A DNA stretch of 64,000 bases from Ruminococcaceae bacterium AM07-15 (GCA_003477405.1 QUDE01000009.1:40021-104020), one strand, 5' to 3'; counted from the stretch's first letter, positions 1 through 8,355 are shown. The notes: a model not told the origin generated them from the sequence alone. Program-made: numbers and translations.

Positions 1-390
1 TGGTACTTAACGGACGAGCTGGTGGAGGTGCCTGAGGAGGTAGCCGAGGAACTCATGGCCAGCAAGCGGCGCGAGTCCGCCCATGCGGAACGGGTGCGCT
101 ACAACAAGGCTTATTATTCCCTGGACTGTGACGATGGGATCGAATACTCCGCCTGCCTGCACGAACCCAGCCCCCAGGAGCTCATGGATCGCAAGGAGCT
201 GTTTTTCCGGCTGTGGAACGCCCTCAACTCCCTGCCGGAAATCCAGGGCCGCCGGGTGGACGCTTATTTGATCCTTAGAAAGAGCTACCGCCAGATCGCC
301 CGCGAGGAGGGCGTGGACAAAAGCGCCGTCCGGCACTCGGTGGAGAGCGGGATCAAGCAGATGAAAAAATATTTGCAGAAAAATTTCTAA
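1..390 (+). CDS. Sigma-70 region 4-like protein of a mobile element, 5' end cut off
   Basis: The frame is open from base 1 (first codon TGG) to a TAA at 388-390, so the true start lies outside the window; an internal GTG at 22 is not a convincing start. The last ~60 residues (LILRKSYRQIAREEGVDKSA) look like a sigma-70 region 4 helix-turn-helix. Short proteins of this kind are common near the integrase end of Tn916- and Tn1549-like conjugative elements of Firmicutes. The serine recombinase downstream fits that setting. It probably acts as an element regulator, but its target cannot be read from the sequence. Confidence 0.7.
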   Translation, partial: WYLTDELVEVPEEVAEELMASKRRESAHAERVRYNKAYYSLDCDDGIEYSACLHEPSPQELMDRKELFFRLWNALNSLPEIQGRRVDAYLILRKSYRQIAREEGVDKSAVRHSVESGIKQMKKYLQKNF

Positions 391-789
391 CTGCCATCTC
401 CATTTGGCCCCTTTTTTCTGGTGGTATATGAGAGGAGGTTCCTCTCCGCGGCCCTGATATAGCGTGGGGAGCTCAGCGGCGGGTATCTGACACCAGCGCC
501 GCAAGTGGGGCAGGCCATCCCACGGCCACGATCCGCCGGGTCAGGCTGGCCGTCTGACCGTCCGGGCCGCCGCCCCTTTGCGCGGGGCCGTCGCGCCGAG
601 TATTGCTGTCTAACGACAGGCCAAGGAAATGAGCGTGGCGGCCCCAATCTTTAGACCTATGGACACTTTGTCCAGAAGTGAGGCAAGGAACAGGGCCAGC
701 ATCGGAAACGGTGTTGGCCCTGTTCGTTTCCCCACGGGACAACGGGGAGTTTGTTCGTGTCAGTCCGTCCACGAGAGAGGAGGCCATAT
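391..789 (+). other. Non-coding stretch of the mobile element with a large hairpin
   Basis: No convincing gene is seen in these 400 bases. Positions 688-698 (GAACAGGGCCA) pair perfectly with 715-725 (TGGCCCTGTTC), making a strong hairpin about 65 bases before the next start. It has no T-run, so it looks more like a translational or processing element than a terminator. The rest is GC-rich and unassigned. Confidence 0.4.
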
Positions 790-1002
790 ATGCCAAAAGC
801 AAATGCCGTTTTTGCCATTGATGGGTTTGAAATATCCGCTACCTTTGCTGAGTCACAAAACACAGCGGCCATCGGACGGGTCAAACAGATTCTGCTCTCG
901 TCCTTTGTGGCGCAGACCTCATCCACCCGGCCCGGAGTCATCCTTGTCAAACCCTCGAAACAGAGGGATAATAATGGTGGGGGTAGTCCCTATGCACCTT
1001 GA
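790..1002 (+). CDS. Small protein of the mobile element upstream of the recombinase
   Basis: A 70-residue protein. The ATG at 790 is chosen over an in-frame ATG at 751 because GAGAGGAGG lies just upstream. The N-terminal half (FAIDGFEISATF, then GRVKQILLSS) resembles the short proteins encoded before large serine recombinases in clostridial transposons, such as the TnpW family, but the match is weak. It lies 73 bp before the recombinase on the same strand. The glycine-rich C-terminus (NNGGGSPYAP) looks disordered. Its function is unknown; it may be a recombination accessory protein. Confidence 0.5.
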   Translation: MPKANAVFAIDGFEISATFAESQNTAAIGRVKQILLSSFVAQTSSTRPGVILVKPSKQRDNNGGGSPYAP

Positions 1003-1075
1003 CAAGTTCAAAAATCCTGCGTACAAAAAGCCTCTTTTCACCTGCCAAAATGACATTTGAAAGGATGGCTTATAC

Positions 1076-2692
1076 ATGGAAAATCAAATGATAACTGGCA
1101 CTCGTGTTGATTGTTTATACCGGGTGTCCACCGATAAGCAGGTGGATCACAACGATAAAAACCAGGCCGACATTCCCATGCAGCGGAAAGCCTGCCACGC
1201 CTTTTGTGAGAAAATGGGCTGGACAATTGTTCACGAGGAACAGGAGGACGGCGTTTCCGGCCACAAGGTACGTGCGGAAAACCGGGACAAGCTGCAAATC
1301 ATCAAGGAACGGGCCCGTCAGGGCAAGTTTGATATTTTGCTGGTGTTCATGTTTGACCGCATCGGGCGGATCGCGGACGAAACGCCCTTTGTGGTGGAAT
1401 GGTTCGTCAAGAACGGCGTCCGGGTCTGGAGCACCCAGGAGGGTGAGCAGCGGTTTGACAACCACACCGACAAACTCACCAACTACATCCGGTTCTGGCA
1501 AGCGGACGGCGAAAGCGAAAAAACCTCCATCCGCACCAAAACCGCCCTGGGGCAGCTCGTGGAAGATGGAGGCTTCAAGGGCGGTGTCGCCCCCTATGGC
1601 TATGACCTTGTGAAAAGCGGGCGCGTGAATAAGCGCAAGCATGAGGTTTACGAGCTGGCGCTCAATGAAACCGAGGCCGCTGTTGTCCGCATTGTCTTTG
1701 ACAAGTATGTGCATGAGGGCTATGGGGCCCAGCGGATCGCCACCTACCTAAATAACCAGGGCTACCGGGCCCGGAGCGGCAGGATGTGGCATCATGCCAC
1801 CATTCGGGGCATCCTCTGTAACCTGACCTATACCGGCGTACTCCGCAGCGGGGAAAGCCGCTCCCCGGTGCTGCCCCACCTGCAAATCATTGAGCCGGAA
1901 CTGTTTGAAGCGGCCCAGCGGATTCGTACCAACCGGGCTAATGAAACGGAGCGCACTGTTCCCCGCAACATCGCGGGCCAGTCGCTCCTGTCTGGGAATG
2001 TGTACTGCGGCCATTGTGGGGCCCGGCTCAACCTCACCACCAGCGGCAAGGCCTATCCCTGTAAAGAAGATCCCCACCGGGTAATCAAGCGGGTGCGGTA
2101 CATCTGCTATGGCAAAACCCGCAAGCAGACCGACTGCGACGGGCAGACGGGCTACACGGCACATATCCTGGACGGGATCATCGAAAAGCTGGTGCGGCAA
2201 ATCTTTGAGCGCATGAAAGCAATCCCGAAAAGCGAGATCGTCAACGCCCGTTACCGTGAGAAAATGGAGGAGAGAAAAAATCTGCTCCGCTCCGTCCGGG
2301 CCGACTACACCAAGGCAGCCGATGAACTGGATATGCTCAAAGCGGAAGTCATCAAGGCTCTGCGAGGGGAAAGCGCCTTTTCCAAAGACCTGCTGGGCTC
2401 TATGGTGTCCGAGGCCGAGGCCAAATGCGCCGAACTGCAAAAGCAGTTTGAGGACGCACAGGCTGCCTATGAGGAAGGGCAAACCGTTCTGCACTCCCTG
2501 GAGGAGCAGTACGACAATGTGATCTCCTGGGCAGATCTATACGACACGGCCAGCCTGGAGGCAAAGAAAATGATTGTCAACTGCCTGATCCGTCGGGTGG
2601 AGGTCTATCGGGACTATAAGCTGCACATAGATTTCAACATTGATTTTACGCAGTTCAGCCTGGGACTGGACATTGTAGAAATCGCTGCATAA
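1076..2692 (+). CDS. Large serine recombinase (site-specific integrase)
   Basis: A 538-residue large serine recombinase of the type that integrates and excises transposons and conjugative elements. Residues ~10-160 form the resolvase catalytic domain, with the nucleophile Ser18 in YRVSTDKQ and the FDRIGR motif. Residues ~170-280 form the recombinase DNA-binding domain. A zinc ribbon follows at ~305-355 (YCGHCGARL, then a C..C pair ending KQTDC), and a long charged coiled coil at ~395-490. The length is normal and no break is seen. The ATG at 1076 follows AAAGGATGG. The gene ends 55 bp from tRNA-Ala, so this is probably the end of an integrated element whose body lies left of the window. Confidence 0.93.
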   Translation: MENQMITGTRVDCLYRVSTDKQVDHNDKNQADIPMQRKACHAFCEKMGWTIVHEEQEDGVSGHKVRAENRDKLQIIKERARQGKFDILLVFMFDRIGRIADETPFVVEWFVKNGVRVWSTQEGEQRFDNHTDKLTNYIRFWQADGESEKTSIRTKTALGQLVEDGGFKGGVAPYGYDLVKSGRVNKRKHEVYELALNETEAAVVRIVFDKYVHEGYGAQRIATYLNNQGYRARSGRMWHHATIRGILCNLTYTGVLRSGESRSPVLPHLQIIEPELFEAAQRIRTNRANETERTVPRNIAGQSLLSGNVYCGHCGARLNLTTSGKAYPCKEDPHRVIKRVRYICYGKTRKQTDCDGQTGYTAHILDGIIEKLVRQIFERMKAIPKSEIVNARYREKMEERKNLLRSVRADYTKAADELDMLKAEVIKALRGESAFSKDLLGSMVSEAEAKCAELQKQFEDAQAAYEEGQTVLHSLEEQYDNVISWADLYDTASLEAKKMIVNCLIRRVEVYRDYKLHIDFNIDFTQFSLGLDIVEIAA

Positions 2693-2746
2693 AACAAAAA
2701 ACCCGTTTCCTTTCAGAAACGAGTTTCTTGCTTCACTCTCTGGTGA

Positions 2747-2822
<76 letters not shown>

Positions 2823-2878
2823 ATGTGGAAGAGAGTGAGTATTTAGTTTTTGTCGGGGTGCTGTTACACGCTTGTACC

Positions 2879-2907
2879 GCGCTCCCAGCTGAGCTATACC
2901 CCCATAT
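2879..2907 (-). repeat. Partial copy 1 of the tRNA-Ala 5' end (putative att scar)
   Basis: The 24 bases at 2882-2905 are identical to 2801-2824 of the intact tRNA-Ala and cover its first ~22 nucleotides plus two upstream bases. This copy and the next share 29 identical bases. On the tRNA-internal side identity stops right after GGGAG in the D-loop, as expected of a recombination point rather than of a decaying tRNA gene. Confidence 0.75.
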
Positions 2908-2996
2908 AACCGGAAACCCTTGATTTTACTGAGTTTCCGGGGTTTTGATTAAATTGTCATTTCCTCGCATCGAGGGGTCGTCACATGCGGTTGCTG

Positions 2997-3025
2997 GCGC
3001 TCCCAGCTGAGCTATACCCCCATAT
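2997..3025 (-). repeat. Partial copy 2 of the tRNA-Ala 5' end, next to the native promoter
   Basis: The 24-base match to the tRNA 5' end is at 3000-3023; 29 bases are shared with the copy at 2879-2907. This copy sits directly downstream of the good minus-strand promoter at 3074-3102, so it probably marks the original chromosomal 5' half of the tRNA gene before insertions separated it from the body now at 2747-2822. Confidence 0.75.
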
Positions 3026-3073
3026 TTTGTTGTTTTCTTCTCTTTTTCTTCGCTGTCTCTCGACTGCTCGTTT

Positions 3074-3102
3074 ATAATACCACAGGCTTTCCCCATTGTC
3101 AA
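3074..3102 (-). promoter_or_regulatory. Sigma-A promoter of the tRNA-Ala region
   Basis: On the minus strand TTGACA (3097-3102) and TATTAT (3074-3079) are separated by exactly 17 bases. It points leftward into the truncated tRNA copies and then the intact tRNA-Ala. Confidence 0.75.
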
Positions 3103-3314
3103 CGCTTTTTCCAAAATATTTTTCATTTTTTCTGGTCTCTCCGAAAAGAGGAGTTTTACCCCTCTTTTCACAGCATCACAGAAGCTTGAAACTTACGCCC
3201 ATCATATGTGTAATCACAATAGTAAAGTAAATGCCATTTTCTTGCCTGGGACAGATGCGTTGCCATCCTTTTCCCATGCATTCTCCTCTTGTCAAACCCG
3301 TAGGGCAATGCTAA

Positions 3315-3346
3315 AATAAAAACATATTTTTTGATTTGTTTTTATT
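3315..3346. promoter_or_regulatory. Putative TetR operator 1
   Basis: A perfect 10-bp inverted repeat (AATAAAAACA / TGTTTTTATT) with a 12-base spacer, about 20 bases before the TetR start. A related 32-base sequence in the opposite orientation occurs before the next gene (4019-4050). That pairing suggests autoregulation plus control of the downstream operon. Confidence 0.5.
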
Positions 3347-3365
3347 GTGGAAGGAGGTCAGCACC

Positions 3366-3974
3366 ATGCCCAGGGTGGCCTATTCCCTGGAAGAAAAACA
3401 GCGGCTGCGGCAGGAACTGGTGGCCGTAGCTCTGGAACTGATGGCCAGACAAGGCATCCAACATACAACGGTAGAGCAGATTTATCAGAAGGTGGGAATC
3501 TCCCGCAGCTTCTTCTATTCTTTTTTCCCCACCAAGGAGGATCTTGTGGTGGAAGCCCTCTATCTTCAGCAGCCCCGGATTCTGGCTTATGCCAAAAAAC
3601 TGATGGAAGACCCTTCCCTCTCCTGGAGCGAGGGCGTGGGCATCTTCCTCCGCTCCTGCTGCTATGGAGAACAAAACGGCATCGCCGTGCTGACCATCGA
3701 AGGCCAGCAGCATATTTTCCGCCGGCTGTCTCCAGAAAGCTGTCAGATCTTCCGGCAAAAGCAGGCTCATCTGTTCGGGAAGCTCCTGGAATGTTTTGGG
3801 GTTCCGGCAGGCCCCCGGCAGGTGGCCCTGTTCACCAATCTTTGCCTGACGCTGATGGTCATCCGCCGGGCGATCCCCCAGACTCTGCCCCTTCTGGTGC
3901 CTGAGGCCGCCGACGAAACGGCCCAGTTTCAGATCCAGGCAATCATCCGTTTTTTGGATGAACTACGCCAGTGA
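3366..3974 (+). CDS. TetR/AcrR family transcriptional regulator
   Basis: A 202-residue regulator. The ATG at 3366 follows GGAAGGAGG and is preferred over an earlier in-frame start at 3336. Residues ~8-55 form the TetR helix-turn-helix (TTVEQIYQKVGISRSFFYSF). The remainder is a helical ligand/dimerisation domain of ordinary length with no recognisable ligand class. It lies 91 bp before two small co-directional genes, and similar inverted repeats precede both units, so it probably represses itself and them. The effector is unknown. Confidence 0.88.
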   Translation: MPRVAYSLEEKQRLRQELVAVALELMARQGIQHTTVEQIYQKVGISRSFFYSFFPTKEDLVVEALYLQQPRILAYAKKLMEDPSLSWSEGVGIFLRSCCYGEQNGIAVLTIEGQQHIFRRLSPESCQIFRQKQAHLFGKLLECFGVPAGPRQVALFTNLCLTLMVIRRAIPQTLPLLVPEAADETAQFQIQAIIRFLDELRQ

Positions 3975-4018
3975 TCTCCTTTTCCGCCTCTGTTTTGAGG
4001 CGGAAAAATTTCACCCAC

Positions 4019-4050
4019 AATAAATACAAAATCAAAAATTCATCTTTATT
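4019..4050. promoter_or_regulatory. Putative TetR operator 2
   Basis: This 32-base AATAAA...TTTATT sequence resembles the reverse complement of the inverted repeat at 3315-3346, matching at roughly two thirds of positions. It lies immediately before the ribosome-binding site of the next gene, where bound repressor would block the small operon at 4066-4748. Confidence 0.35.
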
Positions 4051-4065
4051 TCAGGAGGAAACATC

Positions 4066-4551
4066 ATGGGACTGTTCAGCAAACTTTTCAAAGGTCCGGA
4101 AATCGACATGGAGAAAAGCCGACAAAACGCCGGGAAGATGCGGGCGCTGTTTGACCAGGTGGTGGAAAACGGCAGTTCCTACCAGATCATTTTTGGCTAC
4201 ACCGAGGATGTGAGCCGGTTCAATTATGGTTTTGTCCACGGCAGCAAGACCAAAATCGGCAACCTGATCGTGGGCTGGAACGAAGAGACCCAGACCATTG
4301 TGGTGGTGCCCACTGTGCCCGATCTGTCGGGCTGTGGCGACCCCACCTATTACCGCCGCTCGGAAATCCTCAAGGCCTACCGGAACAAATACCCCACCGA
4401 TGCCTTTATCATTTATCCGGACAAGCGGAATTACATCGGCATCAATGCCTATGACTGGCTGGAAGATGAAAAACTCTATGTCTATGTGTCCCAGGAAAAG
4501 GAACTGGCGGCCTTCACCGACTTTTTCCTCCATCGCTTTGCCACAAAATGA
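4066..4551 (+). CDS. Conserved hypothetical protein, 161 residues
   Basis: A soluble mixed alpha/beta protein with no signal peptide or membrane segment. It follows CAGGAGGAAAC. The segment DPTYYRRSEILKAYRNKYPT and the tyrosine-rich end suggest a compact globular fold, but I do not recognise the family. It overlaps the next gene by 4 bp (ATGA) and follows the TetR gene, so it probably belongs to that regulator's target unit. Confidence 0.7.
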   Translation: MGLFSKLFKGPEIDMEKSRQNAGKMRALFDQVVENGSSYQIIFGYTEDVSRFNYGFVHGSKTKIGNLIVGWNEETQTIVVVPTVPDLSGCGDPTYYRRSEILKAYRNKYPTDAFIIYPDKRNYIGINAYDWLEDEKLYVYVSQEKELAAFTDFFLHRFATK

Positions 4552-4748
4552 CCATGCTCTCTTTGTTCCAGCAGGCCGGAGCGATTTTTCTTCTGCTTCT
4601 TTTCCTCTTTCTTCTGGGAAATCTGTGGTTTCACCTGGTGGAAGGCCTTTTGAAAAAAATCAAAGGCATCCTTTTCCCCCAAAAGAAAGTCCCCTGGCAT
4701 ACTTTACCCAAGGAAGAGCAGAAGGACCAAGACTTGCAGAACCGATAA
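4548..4748 (+). CDS. Small single-pass membrane protein
   Basis: A 66-residue protein that starts inside the stop region of the previous gene (ATGA overlap), which supports translational coupling. Residues ~9-30 (AGAIFLLLLFLFLLGNLWFH) form one transmembrane helix, followed by a basic then charged cytoplasmic tail. Function unknown. A terminator follows 27 bp later. Confidence 0.65.
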   Translation: MTMLSLFQQAGAIFLLLLFLFLLGNLWFHLVEGLLKKIKGILFPQKKVPWHTLPKEEQKDQDLQNR

Positions 4749-4774
4749 TCAGAGCGCAATCAGTACCTGAACCC

Positions 4775-4804
4775 AAAAAGGACCGCCCTTAGGCGGTCCT
4801 TTTT
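4775..4804. terminator. Bidirectional intrinsic terminator
   Basis: Stem AAAAAGGACCGCC / GGCGGTCCTTTTT with a 4-base loop. It lies between convergent genes and can serve both. Confidence 0.85.
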
Positions 4805-4861
4805 TGTCCTATTCCAAATCTGTAAGCAGTTTTTTCCCCACAGGCGGCGTTCTTGATCCGT

Positions 4862-5266
4862 TTAAAACTCCATATCCCGAAAGCCGGAAAAATCCACCAT
4901 CTTATGATGATAGGCAGCGGAAAAATAAGCGGCGGCCTCCGCCGGATCGGAAACCACATGCTCCCACAGCTGAGGGCCTGACTCACCGGGGAAACCCACT
5001 TCCACCATGTATTTTCCCTGATCCGGGCCCTGATTTGCCACAGCGCACTGGATAAACCAATATTCTTTTTGGTTTTCCGGGTTCTTCTGCTCCAGGATGA
5101 GATAACTGTCCGTGTCCTCATCCAGCCCATATAGTCCCTCCTGGATCTGATCCCAGGCGGGGTCGGAACAGCCGCCTTCATCCCCTACGGTGAGAACCCA
5201 GAACCAGTCCTTTCTGGGCTGAGGAAGCCCAGGCGCTTTTTTCTTTCCCCAAGGGAACAATGCCAT
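4862..5266 (-). CDS. Hypothetical protein, 134 residues
   Basis: Start taken at the ATG at 5266 (MALFPWGKKK), which has AGGCAGGG at proper spacing; upstream in-frame ATGs lack one or run into the neighbouring gene. The protein is acidic, soluble and rich in Trp, Tyr and Asp (DWFWVLTVGDEGG). It follows the Sel1-repeat gene by 20 bp and is probably co-transcribed with it. The size and composition recall immunity-type or effector-partner proteins, but there is no motif to prove this. Confidence 0.6.
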   Translation of the reverse strand: MALFPWGKKKAPGLPQPRKDWFWVLTVGDEGGCSDPAWDQIQEGLYGLDEDTDSYLILEQKNPENQKEYWFIQCAVANQGPDQGKYMVEVGFPGESGPQLWEHVVSDPAEAAAYFSAAYHHKMVDFSGFRDMEF

Positions 5267-5286
5267 ATCCATTTCCCTGCCTTTTT

Positions 5287-6540
5287 CTATTTCCGACGGA
5301 CCCACTTGCCGCCGAAGAAGGTCTTTTTATAGTTCTGCAGTTCCTTCTTGGCCGGTTCATAGTCGCCGGCCTTCTGGAGATATGCTACGCCCTTGGCAAT
5401 GTCCTCCGGGCCGCCCAATCCCCGGCCATAGAGATAGCCCAGAAGATAGAGAGTGGTTTTGTTGTCCCAGTCCACCATCTCCAGGAATTTACGGGCCATG
5501 GCGTAATCCCGCGGGGTGCCATCGCCGTAGGCGTAGCATGCGCCCAGATAGTGCGCCCCCCAGTTGTTTTCGGGAGCCTGGTCATAGGCCTGCTTCAGCA
5601 GCTGAAAAGCCTTGGCATAATCCTGGGGTACGCCCTTTCCCTTGTAGTACATCGCTCCCAGACGGTTGGCACAGCCCACCGGATGTTTTCCAACCTCCAG
5701 GCCCTTGTGGTAGCATTCCGCGGCCTTGGCCGGATCGGCCTCCACGCCCTGACCCAATTCATAGCAAATGCCCAGATAGAAGCAGGCCGACAGTTCTCCG
5801 CCTTCCACAGCCTTTTTCAGGCAGCGATATGCCTCATCGTGTCGCTGGGCCTCCTGGAGGTCCGAGCCATACCGATACAGATAGTTGGGATAACCGTACT
5901 CCGCTCCCACGCGGTTGATGTCCTTGGCCTTCTCCGGCTGGGGAGCGATCAGGTCCTCATCTCCGTTTTCATAATAGTGAATCAGGTTGTTGCCGCCCCA
6001 GAATACGCCGCCCCGGAAGGCCTTCCAGAACCAATCCTCGCACTGGGAAATGTTCTCCCGCAGATAGGACCGGAAGGCATCCATGGTGGGGAAGTCATCC
6101 CGGCTCTTGCCTTGGATGCGAAGGAAATCCCACCAGAAATAGGAATTGCCTATGGTGTACTGGCAGAAGGGCTCTCCGGCCTGTGCCTTGGCCAGAACCT
6201 GTTCAAAGGCTTCCTGGATGCTGGCAAAGGGCATCTTTTGCTCCAAAGATTTGGACAGCTCTCCCGACCGCAGCGCTACAAGCACGCCCAGAGCACTTCC
6301 CTGCTCTACCGCTTTGTGTAAAAGCTTTGTGGCTTTGCGGTCATCGTCGGGAAAATGGTGGCCCTCCCACACATACTGATCGCCGCAATAGCACCGGGCC
6401 AACAGACAGGTGGCGTCCCCATCCCCGGCCGCCGAGGCTTGTTCCAGGCTCTGAAGCGCCTGCTGGCCCCGCCCGGTCCACATCTGATAATAAAGATCTT
6501 TGAGTGCTTGTTCCACCGTGTCACTGAAAAATCGTCCCAT
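5287..6540 (-). CDS. Sel1-repeat (TPR-like) protein
   Basis: A 417-residue protein built of helical repeats of the Sel1 kind, about 36 residues each. Clear copies include AGDGDATCLLARCYCGDQYV, GELSACFYLGICYELGQGVE, GCANRLGAMYYKGKGVPQDY and NWGAHYLGACYAYGDGTPRD. No signal peptide is seen, so it is probably a cytoplasmic protein-protein scaffold. AAAGGGG precedes the ATG at 6540. The neighbouring hypothetical gene may encode its partner. Confidence 0.82.
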   Translation of the reverse strand: MGRFFSDTVEQALKDLYYQMWTGRGQQALQSLEQASAAGDGDATCLLARCYCGDQYVWEGHHFPDDDRKATKLLHKAVEQGSALGVLVALRSGELSKSLEQKMPFASIQEAFEQVLAKAQAGEPFCQYTIGNSYFWWDFLRIQGKSRDDFPTMDAFRSYLRENISQCEDWFWKAFRGGVFWGGNNLIHYYENGDEDLIAPQPEKAKDINRVGAEYGYPNYLYRYGSDLQEAQRHDEAYRCLKKAVEGGELSACFYLGICYELGQGVEADPAKAAECYHKGLEVGKHPVGCANRLGAMYYKGKGVPQDYAKAFQLLKQAYDQAPENNWGAHYLGACYAYGDGTPRDYAMARKFLEMVDWDNKTTLYLLGYLYGRGLGGPEDIAKGVAYLQKAGDYEPAKKELQNYKKTFFGGKWVRRK

Positions 6541-6854
6541 ACCAATAAACCCCTTTTCTTTGTTACGATTTACCAGGGAAGCAAAATTTGATCTATTGCA
6601 AGATCGTATGGATGCAATGACACCCCATTTCCCTCCCGCAATCTTCCAAGCAATTCCCTGGTTCCATTCTAACGGAATACCTTTCCGTTTTAATTATAAT
6701 GATGCACGGATTCCATTTCAATCCTGCTTTTCCAATTATGTTGAAAAGACAAAGAATCTTTCCCAGGGTGTCACATCTCTCTCCCCTTTTCCATAAGATA
6801 AAAGGAGCCCAGACTCAACACAAAAACCATTCCAATGAAGGAGCGGAAGCAATC
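6541..6854. other. Intergenic region with an inverted repeat before a TATAAT box
   Basis: No gene is seen. AACGGAA / TTCCGTT form an inverted repeat at 6671-6687, just upstream of TATAAT at 6695-6700. This could be an operator over the -35 region of a rightward promoter for the gene at 6855. No canonical -35 is present, so an activator may be needed. Confidence 0.35.
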
Positions 6855-7142
6855 ATGGGAATGCCTGTTATTTCGTCCAGCAACACCACAAGATCCCAGG
6901 CCATCACCGACATCATCCAGTCGGTGGCTTTGGAGGAGGCCGCCCTGTCTCACATCCTCAACGCCGAGGGTGAAAAGATCCAGAAGATGGTCGCCATGGC
7001 CGATGCCACCCCGGAGATCCTGCTGCAGACCAATAAATCGGTGGAATCCATGGTGGGTGCCGTCACCCGGCTGGAAATGATCCTCCAGTCCAAACTTTCT
7101 GCCTTTGAAGGCTGCCTGTGCGAAGGCACCGTGGCTCCCTGA
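6855..7142 (+). CDS. Small protein with a SHILNAEGEKIQ segment
   Basis: A 95-residue protein, start at the ATG at 6855 with a GGAG site upstream. The core SVALEEAALSHILNAEGEKI matches a segment I recall as recurrent in small clostridial and bacillar proteins, some linked to collagen-like or spore-surface proteins. The rest is helical and heptad-like, ending with a Cys-containing tail (GCLCEG). There is no signal peptide. A structural or coat-associated role is possible but unproven. Confidence 0.6.
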   Translation: MGMPVISSSNTTRSQAITDIIQSVALEEAALSHILNAEGEKIQKMVAMADATPEILLQTNKSVESMVGAVTRLEMILQSKLSAFEGCLCEGTVAP

Positions 7143-7149
7143 CCCAATG

Positions 7150-7190
7150 AACAAGGGGGATTTCCTGCTGAGGAAATCCCCCTTGTTTTC
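7150..7190 (+). terminator. Intrinsic terminator
   Basis: A 16-bp stem (AACAAGGGGGATTTCC / GGAAATCCCCCTTGTT) directly follows the stop at 7142 and ends in TTTT. Confidence 0.85.
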
Positions 7191-7217
7191 TGCACACAGA
7201 AAAGCATCCCGGCATAA

Positions 7218-7481
7218 GATGGAAAAGCGCGGGGGACTGCCCTACAGGAACTGGGGGAAAAACTGGGGGCCTACTTTCTCCGCTGGGATGCCCGGAACTT
7301 CGGCTTTGACACCCGGGAGAGCTACAATCCTTCGGAACAGGCCTATTATGAGGACCACGGCCGGGACATTCTGCGCCGGATGGACAGTGATCCGGCACTT
7401 TCCGCCAAAACTCTGGTGCGCACCCATTACAGCCACCGGTGGGTGATGGAAAACCAATTGCTTCCCTTGCTGAAAGGATAG
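7218..7481 (+). pseudogene. Remnant of an unidentified gene (C-terminal part)
   Basis: This frame is open for 87 codons between a TAA at 7215-7217 and a TAG at 7479-7481. Its composition is strongly protein-like (AYFLRWDARNFGFDTRESYN, then LVRTHYSHRWVMENQLLPLL). There is no ATG or GTG start with a ribosome-binding site and no promoter, and it begins right after a terminator. It is most likely the surviving 3' end of a deleted gene. I do not recognise the parent family. Confidence 0.45.
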
Positions 7482-7545
7482 AGGCTCTTGTCCTGGGAAT
7501 GAGAAGAGGGTATACTGAAAACAAACACGCCGGAAGGAGATTCCC

Positions 7546-8109
7546 ATGCCCTCATCCCCTCTTTATCCCTATACCCTTCTTCGCAGCAAGCGGAAAACAC
7601 TGGCTCTCCAGATCACCCGGGAGGGCGAGATTGTGGTACGCTCCCCTCTGAAACTGCCGGAAGAAGAGATCCGCCGTTTTGTGGCGGAAAAGTCCCCCTG
7701 GATTCAGAAGCATCTGGAGCAAATTTCTGCCCGGCACAGTCAGGCCCTGCCGCCCCTCTCCCCGGAAGAGCGGGTTCGGCTGGGAAACATCGCTTTGCAG
7801 GAAATTCCCCGGCGGGTAGAATATTTTGCCCCTCTGGTGGGGGTGGACTATGGCCGCATCACCATCCGGACCCAGCACACCCGGTGGGGCAGCTGCTCTT
7901 CCAAAGGGAATCTGAATTTCAATTTCCTGCTGGTGCTCTGTCCGCCGGAAGTGCTGGACTATGTGGTGGTGCATGAGCTGTGCCACCGGCTGGAAATGAA
8001 CCACTCCGCCCGCTTCTGGAAGGAAGTGGAGCGGGTGCTGCCCGATTATTGTTCCCGCCGCGGGTGGCTGCGGGAAAAGGGCGGCCTGTTGCTGGACAGG
8101 CTGAAATAA
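7546..8109 (+). CDS. YgjP/SprT-like metal-dependent hydrolase
   Basis: A 187-residue protein of the YgjP family (M48-like zinc metallopeptidase, DUF45). Diagnostic blocks are TRWGSCSSKGNLNFNF at ~110-125 and VVHELCHRLEMNHSARFW at ~140-157, with the HExxH zinc ligands in HELCH. Length is slightly short for the family but complete. GGAAGGAGA precedes the ATG at 7546. Family members are thought to be cytoplasmic proteases; no substrate can be inferred from this context. Confidence 0.88.
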   Translation: MPSSPLYPYTLLRSKRKTLALQITREGEIVVRSPLKLPEEEIRRFVAEKSPWIQKHLEQISARHSQALPPLSPEERVRLGNIALQEIPRRVEYFAPLVGVDYGRITIRTQHTRWGSCSSKGNLNFNFLLVLCPPEVLDYVVVHELCHRLEMNHSARFWKEVERVLPDYCSRRGWLREKGGLLLDRLK

Positions 8110-8158
8110 ATCGCCGCAGAAATCATCCAAAACCTGTTTTAACCTATAAAGAACCCTT

Positions 8159-8200
8159 GAGAGGATCACGCTTCTTTCGAAGCACGATCCTCTGTTTTTT
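8159..8200 (+). terminator. Intrinsic terminator of the YgjP gene
   Basis: AGAGGATCacGCTTC pairs with GAAGCacGATCCTCT and is followed by TTTTTT. It overlaps the last codons of the opposing small membrane ORF. Confidence 0.75.
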
Positions 8201-8339
8201 TAGGCTTCATGCCCCAGAATACCACATTCATCAAAACAACAATGAGCAAAACCGCGGCCATGGCCGCCCAGAAGCCCATGTCGATCCCCCAAAGGGAAGT
8301 GGTTCCAAACAAATCCATCCAAACAGTTGTCCAGTTCAT
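8166..8339 (-). CDS. Small membrane protein downstream of the mgtA remnant
   Basis: A 57-residue ORF with GAGGAGG eight bases before the ATG at 8339. It has one transmembrane helix (MGFWAAMAAVLLIVVLMNVV) and a basic end (FWGMKPKK...). It lies 16 bp after the mgtA C-terminal fragment and was probably co-transcribed with it, so it may be a small partner of the magnesium transporter. The parent operon is destroyed, so expression is doubtful. Its last codons are part of the opposing terminator hairpin. Confidence 0.55.
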   Translation of the reverse strand: MNWTTVWMDLFGTTSLWGIDMGFWAAMAAVLLIVVLMNVVFWGMKPKKTEDRASKEA

Positions 8340-8355
8340 TCATTCTTCCTCCTCT

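Noticed and set aside
2926..3171. 81-codon minus-strand frame right of tRNA-Ala
   Set aside because: It overlaps the tRNA promoter and a partial tRNA copy and has no family features.
5260..6321. 353-codon plus-strand frame opposite the Sel1-repeat gene
   Set aside because: It is a GC-rich antisense shadow with no ribosome-binding site; the minus strand has clear repeat periodicity.
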